From contig JASJOG010000003.1 in NCBI GenBank assembly GCA_030142905.1, forward strand, positions 4,867,501-4,931,500: DNA of 64,000 nucleotides, in the 5' to 3' direction. A program made the position numbers and the translations under genes. The stretch comes from Heliopora coerulea. Lineage: Eukaryota; Cnidaria; Anthozoa; Scleralcyonacea; Helioporidae. Below are positions 33,160-44,600 of this stretch, piece after piece (position 1 is the first letter of the stretch; each line of letters begins with the position of its first letter). The notes beneath the pieces are model-generated. The model was not told the origin of the DNA. It made no database searches and saw only the letters and a program-made list of their open reading frames with translations.

Positions 33160-34806
33160 TTAGGGCAGTGAATTCGATTTCCATATCTGGAATGCTAACT
33201 GGCCAATTAAATGTGAAGCCAAGATGGCCGTCCATGGAGGAGAATTTTGTAAATCAGTTTTAGTCCCCTACGCGGTCTTGTAAGTCAATTTTAGTCTCCC
33301 ACGTGACTTTTTACACTTTCCTGTGGAGTTTTTGTTTGAAAATACACACAAAATATCGCTTCAAAAGACAGAAATGAATTTAAGAATTTCAAATAAATTC
33401 CGACAAAATCAAACCGAATGACAGATTATACTTCTCACGAAAACAAACTAATGCTGAACCTGTACATAACGGCCACCCTCGGGACTTCAGAAACTGGCCG
33501 CTTTATACAGGATCATTAAAAATACTCACTGGGCGTGGTCAAATGTCAATTTCAATAGCGTGTCATACAACACTGCATTCAAGCAAACAATAAGACAGTC
33601 AATGCTTTTTCAGGTGATCTTTACTTTCAACAGAGTTGCTAACCTGTAAATGTAGCGGTGCAATAAACGTAAAGTTATGTAGAGGTACAATCAATTGTCC
33701 TCTGCTCTACTATGGAGGATTTCTATGATTTACAACGACATAGATTTCAATCTGTCATTTCATAGTTCTTACGATCGACGTACCGATAAAACGGGAAATT
33801 TTGCTAAAGTAGTGCTGTTGGAAATAAAATTCAAACCAACGAGCAACGGGAAGGTCACTGTAAAGGGCAAGCGCATTAACAGTGGTGGAGGTTATGGCTT
33901 GTAAATATGGTACAAGTATACGTTTGAAGGCCATTCCTTCTCAACCACACTGCTCAAGAACAAACTATCTAAAAAGGAATTTCAAGTAGAGCTAGAGGGA
34001 AGCAGAATCGAAACAATATTTTTTGCATCCCGTGATTTTGTACTGCGGCTCATTGCTGACATCTGGAAAGGATTAATCATAATGAACGGTTAATTATAAG
34101 CATTAGCTTTGCCATTTCTGTAGTGATGATGGATCGCTTCTTAAACACAATCAGACACAAGAAAATACTGCATTAAAAGTCATGTGGCTTTGGGTTTCCG
34201 TTCAAGTGTGGCCGATTAATACAAGTAAACAGAACAAAAAAAGACAGACATGGGAATGCTAAAGGATGGCCGCGGCCGCTTAATACGGGTAACAATTACA
34301 GCGTGTGTATGGGCAAAAAGTCTGGACTTTGAAAACTGGCCGCAAAATGGAGGGTGGCCGCTTAATACAAGGCTGTTATGTACAGGTTCCACTGTACTAA
34401 ACTGACGAGATACCAGATAAAACAGTTTCGATAAGTAACTTTAGGAAACTATCAAATGCAAGTCCTCTTTTCACCGTTAGTTTGCCATGTTTCGACAATT
34501 TAGCACACTTCTCTTACCACACAGCATTTTAAAATCCTTCTGAATACTCGATTATGTAAAATTGGTCCAGTAATATTTCGTCATGGACACTTTTCCCATA
34601 GTTGGGATTATTTTTCAAGCCAAACCAAACCAAAACTAAGAACTGAATTCGTGGAAAGGACTGGAACTGACGTACAAGACCGCGTAGAAGACTAAAACTG
34701 ACGTACTAAATTTCCGTCCATGGGCAGCCATCTTGGCTTCAATTTTTGCCCGGCCAAATGACTGGGAGTTAGCATTCCAGATATGGAAATGAGTTCACAG
34801 GGTTAG
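33160..34806. mobile_element. Inverted repeat pair enclosing another element
   Basis: The left arm (33,160-33,300: TTCCATATCTGGAATGCTAA, AAGCCAAGATGGCCGTCCAT, ACGCGGTCTTGTA) returns inverted at 34,660-34,806 with scattered differences. The arms enclose a second inverted pair at 33,456-34,394. No coding sequence is visible. Target duplications could not be fixed. Confidence 0.65.
33456..34394. mobile_element. pogo/Tigger-like non-autonomous element (nested)
   Basis: The right end reads TGTTATGTACAGGTTCCACTG followed by TA. Its complement, CAGTGGAACCTGTACATAAC, has the CAGTGGAACC start typical of pogo/Tigger elements, which duplicate TA. The left end keeps GAACCTGTACATAACGGCCA but its first bases are eroded. 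Internal GGCCGCTTAATAC units recur at 33,5xx, 34,2xx and 34,3xx. No transposase is present. Confidence 0.55.
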
Positions 34807-34829
34807 GCCATTTCACTTTTGCTTTTTTT

Positions 34830-35850
34830 TGTTTCGTTTTTGTTTTTGTTTTTAATAAAAAAAGAATACAAAACATTTAAGGCAACTGATACCCAGAGCA
34901 GTTTAATAAGCAGTTTTTCTCCTATACAGTTAATGAGAACAAATACGAAACAATTTCCTAAACATCAGTTTTTTGACCTCGAGTTTCTCGAACAGACGGA
35001 AAAAGGCCTGGAGAAAAACAATTGGCCTCCCAATAACAAAGAAACAATGTTTCCTTGTTTGCCTAGGTTCTAAACTGCAATGAAAATCGTAGCATTGACT
35101 GCTCACACAATCTTATTGAATTTATGATAATTTTATTACATTCCTTTCCATTTAGTGGTTGGCCTCAGAACAGGGAGATAAATGTACCGCAGCATCAACG
35201 TTCATGGCCAGGCGCGATTCTACGGGGGAACTTGTGGGGGCTAAACCGGCCCCCAAAAAACTGTTCTTCAGATTTGAAATAACTTTGTTAAGTAGCTTTC
35301 GATTTATGAGGTTTCGTGTATGTGTGTCTCACAAACAATGTTTGTGTGTGTGTCGATGAATAATGGCAGAAGTGGACAGTGGCCACATAAACTGTGGTTG
35401 TGTGAGAGGGTTTGGCATTGTTATGTTAGAACAAGGTGGCAAAGTCTAGAAGAAAGACGAAGATTGCCTTTATTGGCAATCAAAATAATCGGTCGGAAAT
35501 TCCATCGAAAGTGTAGGAAGATACCTTTAAAGTTTTAAACAACGAAAACTCAAAAACTCCCAATGTGGAGACTGGGTGTACCCCTACCTATTCCCCCCAC
35601 TCGGTCTTATCGTTCCCTAACCTCAGCAGTCAGCCCTGCCCCAAATTTTACGTCTAGAACCGCGCCTGTCCATGGCCATTGATGAACTAAATTTGAATTA
35701 AGCCAAACTTTCCGAATTTATACCCCGTGATATTACTAAGCAAGCGCCAGTTGCCTTCCTGCCCAAATAAAGGTCGAAGCGACAGATTAAATTTAGAGTT
35801 TATTCACATAGTAACTCCTTGACTTTTTTCTTTAAAATAGCCAGAAATGC
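34830..35850. other. Intronic stretch, nothing supported
   Basis: AT-rich intron left of the CUB3 second exon; no bounded repeat or exon recognised. Confidence 0.4.
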
Positions 35851-35859
35851 TTAAAATAC

Positions 35860-36025
35860 CTGTGCAATAGCTAGCTGAAAATCCTTTCAAAGACATTGAG
35901 TTGTCGGAGTGAAATTCTAGATCCATTTCATTGGATGTCGACATCATCACATCCGGAAGTTTATCTCCACACAAGCGTGTAGAGTTTTTTGTACTTTTCA
36001 CCTCTAGATAATCATATTGACATCC
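35860..36025 (-). CDS. Tolloid exon: CUB3, second part
   Basis: Phase 0 in, phase 1 out. It encodes GCQYDYLEVKSTKNSTRLCG, then SNEMDLEFHSDNSMSLKGF and SASYC. The loop between cysteine 3 and cysteine 4 is shorter than in CUB2 or CUB5. The DN preceding the last strands fits the calcium site. Confidence 0.93.
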
Positions 36026-36062
36026 CTATAAATCGACAAAAAGAATAAGATTATTATAAGTA

Positions 36063-36205
36063 ATACCATGACATGAGAGAAATTGGTGATTAAATGTCAC
36101 CGAGAGCCGACGGAGGTTTGGGGGGGCGTTAGCCTGAGAGACTTTCACAAACCTCCCGAAGCTTGAGGAGACATTTAATCACTCATTTCCCTACATGTCA
36201 TAGTA
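36063..36205. repeat. Hairpin MITE-like repeat
   Basis: CCATGACATGAGAGAAATTG and TGATTAAATGTC return inverted as GACATTTAATCACTCATTTC and CTACATGTCATAG. Arms are about 35 bp with a GC-richer loop. It lies in the 495-bp intron splitting CUB3. Confidence 0.8.
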
Positions 36206-36234
36206 TTCGTTTGTACTACCATGATGACCGACGG

Positions 36235-36450
36235 AATTTATAGGCGATAGCCTAGTGTTTTAGACCCGATAAAACACGTACTGTGAGTTTCTTAGATGAA
36301 CCTCTAAAATGAACCTCCTAATACGCTAATTCGGGAAGAAAGTTTGGAAATTTATCTTTTGTAACCTGAGAAAAATGAACTTCTTCTACACTTATAAAGG
36401 TACATACAGTTATGATTTTCTTTTGTATTTCCCTCATGAATGTTTAATGA

Positions 36451-36487
<37 letters not shown>

Positions 36488-36490
36488 CAT
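36235..36490 (+). repeat. MITE-like repeat with (TA)n end (family of 15.0 and 62.2 kb)
   Basis: The blocks TAGTGTTTTAGACCCGATAA, CGCTAATTCGGGAAGAAAGT and GTTATGATTTTCTTTTGTAT match those at 14,905-15,215 in inverted order, ending in an (TA)n run at 36,453-36,490. Confidence 0.65.
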
Positions 36491-36520
36491 AGATTTATTA
36501 GGGGAGAGTCTAAGACTTAC

Positions 36521-36684
36521 TTCACCACTTTTTTCCACTTCAAAATCGTGAAAGCTAAGTTTGATCTGATGGAATGGTGGCGCTCTTATGGACCAAACAC
36601 ATTTTTTGTTCTCTGGGTATTTATCCGGGTAACTAGGACTAGTTATTGTTCCATTCCGGCCTTTCAATTCACCACCACAGGCGA
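36521..36684 (-). CDS. Tolloid exon: CUB3, first part
   Basis: Phase 1 in, phase 0 out (GAA|GTAAGT, a perfect donor). It encodes ACGGELKGRNGTITSPSYPD, CVWSIRAPPFHQIKLSFHDF and EVEKSGE. Cysteines 1 and 2 are present. The adjoining 495-bp intron is made almost wholly of two repeats. Confidence 0.94.
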
Positions 36685-36699
36685 CTGTAAAAAAAATCC

Positions 36700-37750
36700 A
36701 ACATTAAAACTGCAATGTTAATGTGGTAGCTTAACCTGACGCATGCTCTCAACTGCGACGGTATGTTAGTATTTCAGGTCTGTTTCAAGGTGAATCTTCG
36801 CATGAAATGAAATCAATGAATGCAAGCTTGAATTGAGTTCAGTTTATGTAAGTTTTACGTCCGAAAAAAGCCTTAGATATTTAATAAATTGGCACATCAA
36901 GAATTGCTGATTGGCAAACAGTCCCTCTGTTACCCCAGCACGAACTGATGGATATTTTAGCCTTTGCTCACAATGTGAGTTCATGTAGCACAATCACCAG
37001 TGATTAAAATAGATTCCATCTAAGTAAGTGAATTAGGAAACAATTCTAACTAGTGATATTGAGAATGTTGGTACTCAAATCCAGATATGTGTCATATTAC
37101 ATAACACTTCTATCAGAAAAGTGGTTAAAACAATATGGGCTTCCGTGCTTCGCACTACTCCATGTGCCCTTCACCAAACCTAACCCAGAAACTACAGCTC
37201 TTGAAAAAGTACGCCAGCACATCCATTATATCCTTAGTGACAATGCACCCCTCCAAGACTGTATTTCACCTATCATTGACATTTCACTTTACTCCGCAAG
37301 TTTACATTACATCACAATGTCTTTGGACTAATCAGCCAGGAATTACGACACTCCACCTTCTGTCCACTATATCCACTCTCCCTTCCTCCGCCTATCCGAC
37401 CTCTTATCCATCCATTCTTTACTCTATACACCGTTTGTCTCCCTTATCTATCAACTTGTCGAAACTCCAAAACCTCACTAGACCATAATCAACCATTAAT
37501 CATCCATCTAATCATCTATAAGCGCATCAGTTTTTTCTGTCGTTTCGGCTATCTGTACATCCATTTTTCCACCCATTCACCCATCTATCCATCCATCTAT
37601 TCATCTATCTGTCCATCCGTCAGTCCCGTCAGTCCATCTATATTTCCTTCAAACCAATTTGTTATTGGCTTACCATAAACCTGACCACCCTTGCCTCCAT
37701 CCTCACCTCTGTCAACTCTTCCCTACCCGATTTGGTCTATTATTTCCGAA
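36700..37750. other. Intron with CATC-type low complexity
   Basis: The part at about 37,490-37,660 is a degenerate ATCC/ATCT-rich tract. No exon is seen other than those listed. Confidence 0.5.
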
Positions 37751-37760
37751 TCATTCCTAC

Positions 37761-37883
37761 CTTCACATTTTTTCCCATTTGAATGAAGTTCATAACCATG
37801 ATGACATGCACATTCGTAACTTCCTAATGTGTTGTGACAGATATGTTCGCATCCACCATTATTATTGAGACATTCGTCCACCT
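37761..37883 (-). CDS. Tolloid exon: EGF1 (calcium-binding type)
   Basis: A 123-base symmetric phase 1 exon encodes one EGF-like module with the calcium-binding start VDEC and six cysteines: [20 protein letters not shown], then [18 protein letters not shown]. The N in CHN and the aromatic that follows fit the hydroxylation consensus of cbEGF domains. Confidence 0.95.
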
Positions 37884-38012
37884 CTAAAGTGAGTAATACA
37901 TAAACAGTTATCAGGTGCAAGATTAACGATGACTGCATTGGTTCGACAGAACCGTTACCTATGCAAAATGAAGCCATATAATAAAGTGAAACATCAAATT
38001 CCATTACTTATA

Positions 38013-38673
38013 CACATGCAGTCAAACAGAACTGCTCAAGCTCGACTTTTTGCACAGTGAAGGATTACAATCGCTTACAACCTGCACCAAAGAGTTTAGT
38101 TAACCTGCCTGCCAGAATACTTTATTTCAGTAGGTTTTAAGGCATAACCCACAATTTTCGTCAGGATTTGTTGCAATTTTAAGCAGTTTTCAAGGGAAGG
38201 TGTGGTCTTTTCCGAATTTATCAGAACATCACTTCGAGTGATTGGTACAGCGAGAATCTCAGGCCAGGTGCGAACTGCCAAGACTATGGGTTCAAAACCA
38301 AGGATAAGCCTTGAAAATCACGGGAAGGTGCTACTACTAAGGAAGGCTACTCACCAAGAGAGATCGCTATTCGAGTGGGCAACAGTCAACGAAGTGTCAG
38401 TGTCATCATGAAGAAATAGCGACTGACAAATGTGAAAGAACTATATACAACTGTCAATGCTGCCTGGGAAGGATTTCCACGCGAACGCTTAGTTAATTTG
38501 ATCGACGGCATGTCTAGCAGATGCGAAGCTGTCATCAAGGCCAGAGAAGGGCCCACAAACTGTTAAATTTTCCCTCACTTATAGTTTCAAGTCTTATTTT
38601 TGGTGTTCTGTGATAATGTTACTTAATATCACTATCTGCCCTGCTGGTGAGCAGTTCTTTTTGACTGCCTGTG
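38013..38673 (+). mobile_element. Internally deleted Tc1/mariner element
   Basis: Inverted ends CACATGCAGTCAAACAGAAC and RC GTTCTTTTTGACTGCCTGTG are bounded by TA. Inside, plus-strand sequence reads MGSKPRISLENHGKVLLLRK and, after a frame shift, a helix-turn-helix (YSPREIAIRVGNSQRSVSVI). It then jumps to the transposase C-terminus (LYTTVNAAWEGFPRERLVNL, then MSSRCEAVIKAREGPTN). The catalytic DDE core is deleted, so the element could only move in trans. Confidence 0.8.
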
Positions 38674-38796
38674 TATATCCAGACGATGTAACCCCTACTA
38701 AAATTTACAGAACGAAATGATTTAAGAGTTGTGAGAATGACAACACAGCAAATTTCTATCCGTCTTTCTGTCTATCTGTCTATCTTTCTATCTGTC

Positions 38797-38805
38797 TATC
38801 TACAG

Positions 38806-38889
<84 letters not shown>

Positions 38890-38890
38890 C
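38797..38890. repeat. (TATC)n microsatellite
   Basis: About 22 uninterrupted CTAT units, flanked by degenerate CTGT/CTAT units from 38,755 to 38,940. It lies in the EGF1-CUB2 intron. Confidence 0.97.
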
Positions 38891-38959
38891 ATCTATATGT
38901 CTGTCTATCTGTCTACCTATCTATCTGTCTGCTTATCAATCTAAGAAAACCAAAAGAAT

Positions 38960-39490
38960 GAAAGCGCAAGGGCTGTTGGCATCAACTGGGGAGAGTACTA
39001 ACCTCCACGCTTTTAGGGTCCATTTACCCGGAAAATGGCGAGGAGGACAAAATTTCGCCTGGCGTTCGCATGTGTATGCAAATTGTAGCCGGGCCTACCC
39101 AACCTCGTAAGGACGCCAAGGGCCGGCAACAAGTCTACAAATGATTGGCTGCTTTTCCATTTCAAATTTCTCAAACGTACGCCAGTTGATATATCGAAGT
39201 TCTTTACAACGTTACTTGTTGGTGCTTTTTTTTTTCAAATTTATTTTAGCTTTGAGCGGTTGGTTGGCTTGCGTCGAAAAGGGTGAAAAGTCAATCAGGG
39301 TTTGTGGAATTAAGTTTTAGCGAAGTTTATTAACGCCATAATAAACTAAGAACTAAGATACAGGTTAAGGGTAAGGTAACTTAACATCTTGATTTTATTG
39401 TCGAGGAGTGAATGACATGGGCTTGGAGGTGAAACCTCTAGTATATCCAGTTTAAAATGAGTGCCCATCGCTCTTGTTAGGCAATTGATT
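38960..39490. other. Intronic stretch, nothing supported
   Basis: No exon or bounded repeat recognised. Confidence 0.4.
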
Positions 39491-39498
39491 TAACATAC

Positions 39499-39730
39499 CG
39501 CTGCAAAAATTTAGTGCAAATCCTTTTCCAGGTACTGAATTATCGGACTGAAATTTGATAACCATTTCATTACTTGATGAGATAACGTTATCTGGAATTG
39601 CTTTTCCGCAAAGTCTCTTAAGCATAGGGTCACGAACGCTGGGTCCATCGTATATTGTCAGTGCATCGTAGCCACAATTGTCGTCATGTTCAATATCAAA
39701 ACTGCTGAATTGAACTCCAACTTTAGTTCC
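39499..39730 (-). CDS. Tolloid exon: CUB2, second part
   Basis: Phase 0 in, phase 1 out. It encodes VGVQFSSFDIEHDDNCGYDA, YDGPSVRDPMLKRLCGK and the terminal strand GFALNFCS. Cysteines 3 and 4 and the acidic calcium-site residues are present. Confidence 0.93.
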
Positions 39731-39824
39731 CTGAAAAGTGTAACAGTGAGTTCCTTCATTATAAAATTCATAGTCTGAAAATTGTTTACATGAGAAATGA
39801 CAATCGAATAATACACATGAATAC

Positions 39825-39934
39825 CTCTTTAACGATTATTCTCCAGTTGCAAAGCTTGTTGAATTCGTAGGACTGAGGAAACTTTGGCGACTGAATTTCT
39901 CCTTTGTCCACCTTGAGAGTCCCACCACAAACGG
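39825..39934 (-). CDS. Tolloid exon: CUB2, first part
   Basis: The acceptor CATCTACTTAG and donor GAG|GTATTC give phase 1 in and phase 0 out. It encodes AVCGGTLKVDKGEIQSPKFP and LCNWRIIVKE with cysteines 1 and 2. It is separated from the second half by a 94-bp intron, the shortest in the gene. Confidence 0.93.
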
Positions 39935-39939
39935 CTAAG

Positions 39940-41383
39940 TAGATGCAAAAAACATATTAAAATTTCCTCTGAATTGTCGTCCGCAAATAATAGCAACGCG
40001 TAACAATCTAAAATCTCGATTTGCTCCGATTTCATAACGCTGACAAGTCTATGCAAAGCTAGGATTTTTGGAAAACAAACAATTTTTTTCATTTCATTTT
40101 GTACGATGCAACGAAATGGAAATTTTAGTCACCTACGTAATTTCTCACGATTTCCTTTTAGCTCTTGTTGAAGGTCGTCGTTGTAAACACATGTAAAGCA
40201 TTATTTCGAAAGGTAGAAGTCATTTCTTAAATGCACTTCATACATTTAAAAATTTATAATATACAATGAAAATGTCAAAAATAAATTAAACAGCCCCGAA
40301 AATTCCCCAGAGAAAACTGTTTGGAAAAGTTGCTCTTTTTTACCGTTTGTTTAGCATTTTTAGCAAATCTGACTTCCTCAATCGCACGGCCCCACAATAT
40401 TTCCCAAATATTTGAAATACTCTGTTATTCGAAATTCTCTTCTACCGTTTCATTTGGACCCTTTCTGTGAGATTCTGAATGTTTTCGAAGCCGAACAAAA
40501 GAAAGGAAAAAAACCAAAGCTTGAAGTACAAGAACGTGTAAAGGACCGGATTTTGGTCGCAAGACCGTGATGGGAACTGAAACTGATTAGCATAATCTGA
40601 AGAGATCGTGTATCGAAGTAGAAAGGAGATTGGGGGCAAAATTTGATAATTATTTGGAACTGCCGTTGCTATACCAATAAAAGCATTTTCACTACCAATA
40701 CTGCACTAATGTCTCTGTTTTTTAACAAACAGAAAATTCCTCGAGTGTCTCTGTGACGTGATAAAAACGTCAATGACGTCATTTCAATAAGTGAAAACGC
40801 CTGGTTGAAAAGAGAGGTGTAACCGAGTGTTTTCCGGCATTTTTCCCGTTGAAATTGCGACAAAAATACTTCTATCACAGTACTGAGACACTAATACCAT
40901 TTGAGATTTGTTTTATAAAATAATCAAGATTTTTTCAAGTTTTCTTGGCATCACCCATGTCTCTGTACTCAGAGAGAAAATGAGGCTAGTTCAATCACAG
41001 CGTATGTAGGACGCGTGTTATTGTATAAAATCAAACGTATATACACTTTCACATGAGTGAGCATGCAAAATTTTCCCACCAAACGCTGCCTCACTTGCCC
41101 ACTGAGCTCGCAACAAAGAGCAACAGCAAGGTAGGTCCGCTAAACTGCAGTCTCACCGTTAATATTATAGAAAATCAACGGTTTTGGTATAATCTTGAAT
41201 GGAAAGCTTTACAACCAGCAAGCTTTATGCATTAAAACTGAAAATATTTTTTCCTTTCTTTTTTTTTTTTTTTTGTTTCGAATCTTTTAATTCTTTAATA
41301 CACTTTCGCAACTTAGAGATCTCTTTTGACGGGTAAAATCAGAGTAAAATAGTAGAGTACTTGTCGTCAGTGGGAAAAGAGTC
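39940..41383. other. Intron left of Gypsy insertion
   Basis: AT-rich sequence with a poly-T run near 41,260-41,275. No gene recognised. Confidence 0.4.
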
Positions 41384-41388
41384 AGTGA

Positions 41389-41547
41389 TGTAGTATTGGG
41401 TTACCTTTGTAATTCACATATTCCTTTTGGGTTTTCTGTGCCATATAATTGTCTTGTCAATGTCATGCCTCATGGCGTACGAATAAAAGTTGTTGTTGTT
41501 AACTGGAATCGTTCTCAATCGAAATCATCTGCTTGCTAAATATTACA
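41389..41547 (+). repeat. 5' LTR of Gypsy element
   Basis: 159 bp, TG...CA ended. It differs from the 3' LTR at one position (GGGTTTTCTG here, GGGTTTCCTG there). AATAAAAG near its middle may serve as the polyadenylation signal. Confidence 0.96.
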
Positions 41548-41565
41548 TGGTGTCAGGAGTGGGAT
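41548..41565 (+). promoter_or_regulatory. Primer-binding site of Gypsy element
   Basis: TGGTGTCAGGAGTGGGAT directly follows the 5' LTR and begins TGG, complementary to the CCA end of a tRNA. Which tRNA is used cannot be decided here. Confidence 0.8.
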
Positions 41566-41619
41566 CCCTTAGGAACCAGAGAACAGATTTAGCCGAAGAT
41601 TTTAAGGATTTCGCCTAAA

Positions 41620-44600
41620 ATGCCAGAGAATTTGTCGAGTGACAAACCAACACCATCTACATCATATCAGATTGCATCGCCGGGAGAGTTCAACTTCACA
41701 CACCCCGAGCAGTGGACAAAATGGGTCCAAAGGTTCGATCGATTCCGCACAGCGTCCGGTCTAAAGAACCGAGACGATGAAACGCAGATAAATACACTGC
41801 TGTACACGATGGGAGAGAAAAGCGATGACATCTTGTCTACCTTCGACTTATCAAGCGAAGATGCGAAGAAGTACGATAAAGTCAAGGAAAAATTCGACAA
41901 CTACTTCATCAAACGCCGAAACACGATCTTCGAGAGAGCCAAATTTAACACTAGAAAGCAGGAGGTAGGAGAGTCTGTTGATTCGTTTATAACTGATTTG
42001 TACTGCCTTGCAAAACACTGCAACTTTGGAGCACTACATGATGAAATGATCCGGGATCGTATTGTTGTGGGTCTGTTGGACTCTCGCCTGTCAGAAAAAC
42101 TGCAAATGGATCCAGAGCTAACCCTTGAAAAAGCAGTCAATGCAACTAGACAGAGTGAGCTGGTTAAGAAACAACAGTCCATCGTCAGAGGATCAGAGAG
42201 CCAGACCGTGTCTACAAAGAATGTGGAAGCAGTGCACAAAGGAAACCACCGGAAAGGAAAAGTGCCTAAGCAAAGCTCAAACAAGACAGCAGGGGGTGCT
42301 AAAAACCCAACACAAAGTGCAGCCTGCAACCGCTGTGGGAAGTCTCCAGCACATAGTTGCTCCCAGTGCCCAGCGAAAGACTCAACATGCCATAAGTGTA
42401 AGAAAAAGGGCCATTATCAGACAGTCTGCAGATCAGGCAAGGCTGATGGAGTAAACGCACTGGAGGAGAGTGAGCCATTCCTAGGCGTGGTCAGTTTTCA
42501 AGAAGTGAACAACATTGCAGAGGACTCTTGGAGGGTACCAATAATAGTTAATGGAACTAAGGTATTGTTCAAAATCGACACTGGGGCTGACGTAACTGTG
42601 CTCCCAGAGTCAGAGTTCAAGAGAATGGAAACAACATTACAGACCTCAAGCAAAATCCTCACAGGGCCAGCCAAAGGGATACTCAAGGTATGTGGTACAT
42701 TCTTCGGAAAACTAGAGACTGACAAGAGAGAAACAGAACAAGAAATATATGTTGTGAAAGATCTGAGATTCCCGTTGCTAGGTAGACCAGCCATCGAAGC
42801 ACTTAATCTAGTAGCAGTTGTTCAACCCATCCAAGGTTCCCCAGAGGAGGTTTATCAGAAGTTTCCGAGAGTCTTCAAAGGGTTAGGAAAACTACAAGGT
42901 GAGTACCGCATTGAACTTAAAGAAGACTCAAGGCCATATGCAGTCACAACGCCAAGGAGAGTTCCCCTTCCCCTAATGGAAAAGGTTAGGGAGGAATTAG
43001 CCAGGATGGAGGCGCAGGGAGTCATTTCTAAAATCGACAAGCCAACAGATTGGTGCGCACCCATGGTCGTAGTACCCAAGCAGAACGGCAAGGTGCGTAT
43101 CTGCGTGGATTTCACCAAACTGAATGACTGTGTTCGGAGAGAACGTCACGTGCTGCCCTCTGTCGAGCAGACACTGGCACAGTTGGGTGGTGGTAAAGTC
43201 TTCACCAAACTTGACGCCAACTCAGGGTTCTACCAAATACAGCTCTCAAGGGACTCTACCGAACTGACTACATTCATCACGCCTTTTGGGAGGTTCTGTT
43301 TCAACAGACTTCCATTCGGGATAACCTCGGCACCAGAGTATTTCCAAAAGAGAATGTCAGAGACACTCACAGGGCTGCAAGGTACGGTGTGTATGATCGA
43401 CGATATCCTGATCGTAGGTGCAACCCAAGAGGAGCATGACCAACGGCTGACTACAGCTCTAGAGAGGATTGATGCTTCAGGAATAACCCTTAACAGAGAG
43501 AAATGCGAGTTCTCTAAGGATAAAGTCACATACCTTGGTCAAGTCATCAGCGCGTCAGGGATCCAACCCGACCCGAACAAGGTCAGAGCTATTGTTGAGA
43601 TGAAAGAGCCTGTTAACACAAGTGACATTAAACGATTTCTGGGAATGGTCAATCAGCTAGGGAAATTCTCAAACAAGCTTTCCGAACTGACAAAGCCTTT
43701 ACGCGAGCTACTTAGTAGCAAGAATGACTGGCTTTGGGGACCGCAACAAGCCAAAGCCTTCTCGGACGTGAAGAAGGAGCTGAGTAGTCCAGGTGCAATC
43801 CTAGCTCACTACTGTGCAGAGCGGGATACCATAGTTTCAGCTGATGCGTCGTCGTACGGTTTAGGAGCGGTTCTTCTCCAGAAACTGCCAGGCAAACAAT
43901 GGCGACCAGTTGCATTCCACTCAAGAGCACTAACAGAGACAGAACAAAGATATGCTCAGATTGAAAAAGAGGCACTTGCAGTCACATGGTCCTGCGAACG
44001 TTTTAGTGACTACTTGGTGGGAAAGTCTTTCAAGATCCAGACGGACCATAAACCGTTGATTCCACTGCTGGGCTCAAAGGACCTCGACAGTCTTCCACCA
44101 CGTATCCAGAGATTTCGAATGCGTCTAATGAGATTTAGCTTTACAATTGAGCATGTTTCCGGGAAAGACCTGATTACAGCCGATGCATTGTCCAGAGCAC
44201 CACTCCCAGATGTGACAGCTGCTGACAAACAGTTCCAAGAGGACGTCTACCTCTTTGTCAATCACGTGGTTGAGAGTCTACCAGCCTCAGATTCCCGAAG
44301 AGAAGAGATACGCAAGCACCAAGAAGAAGATCACATCTGTCGACAGGTTGTACAGTACTGCAAAGAAGGATGGCCAGAGAGAGTGAAAGGTCCATTAAAG
44401 CTATATCAGCCACATCAAGCAGAGCTGACCGTGAACAATGGTCTACTACTGAAGGGAAGCCAACTCGTAGTTCCTTTGGCACTGAGAGATGACATGCTCG
44501 ATAGGATACATACAGGTCACCAAGGCATCACAAAATGTAGAGCGCGTGCAAGACAATCGGTCTGGTGGCCGGGCATGAGTAGACAAATAGAAGAGATCGT

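Noticed and set aside
37490..38940. CRISPR-like or satellite array from repeated CATC/TATC units
   Set aside because: These are simple microsatellites without unique spacers.
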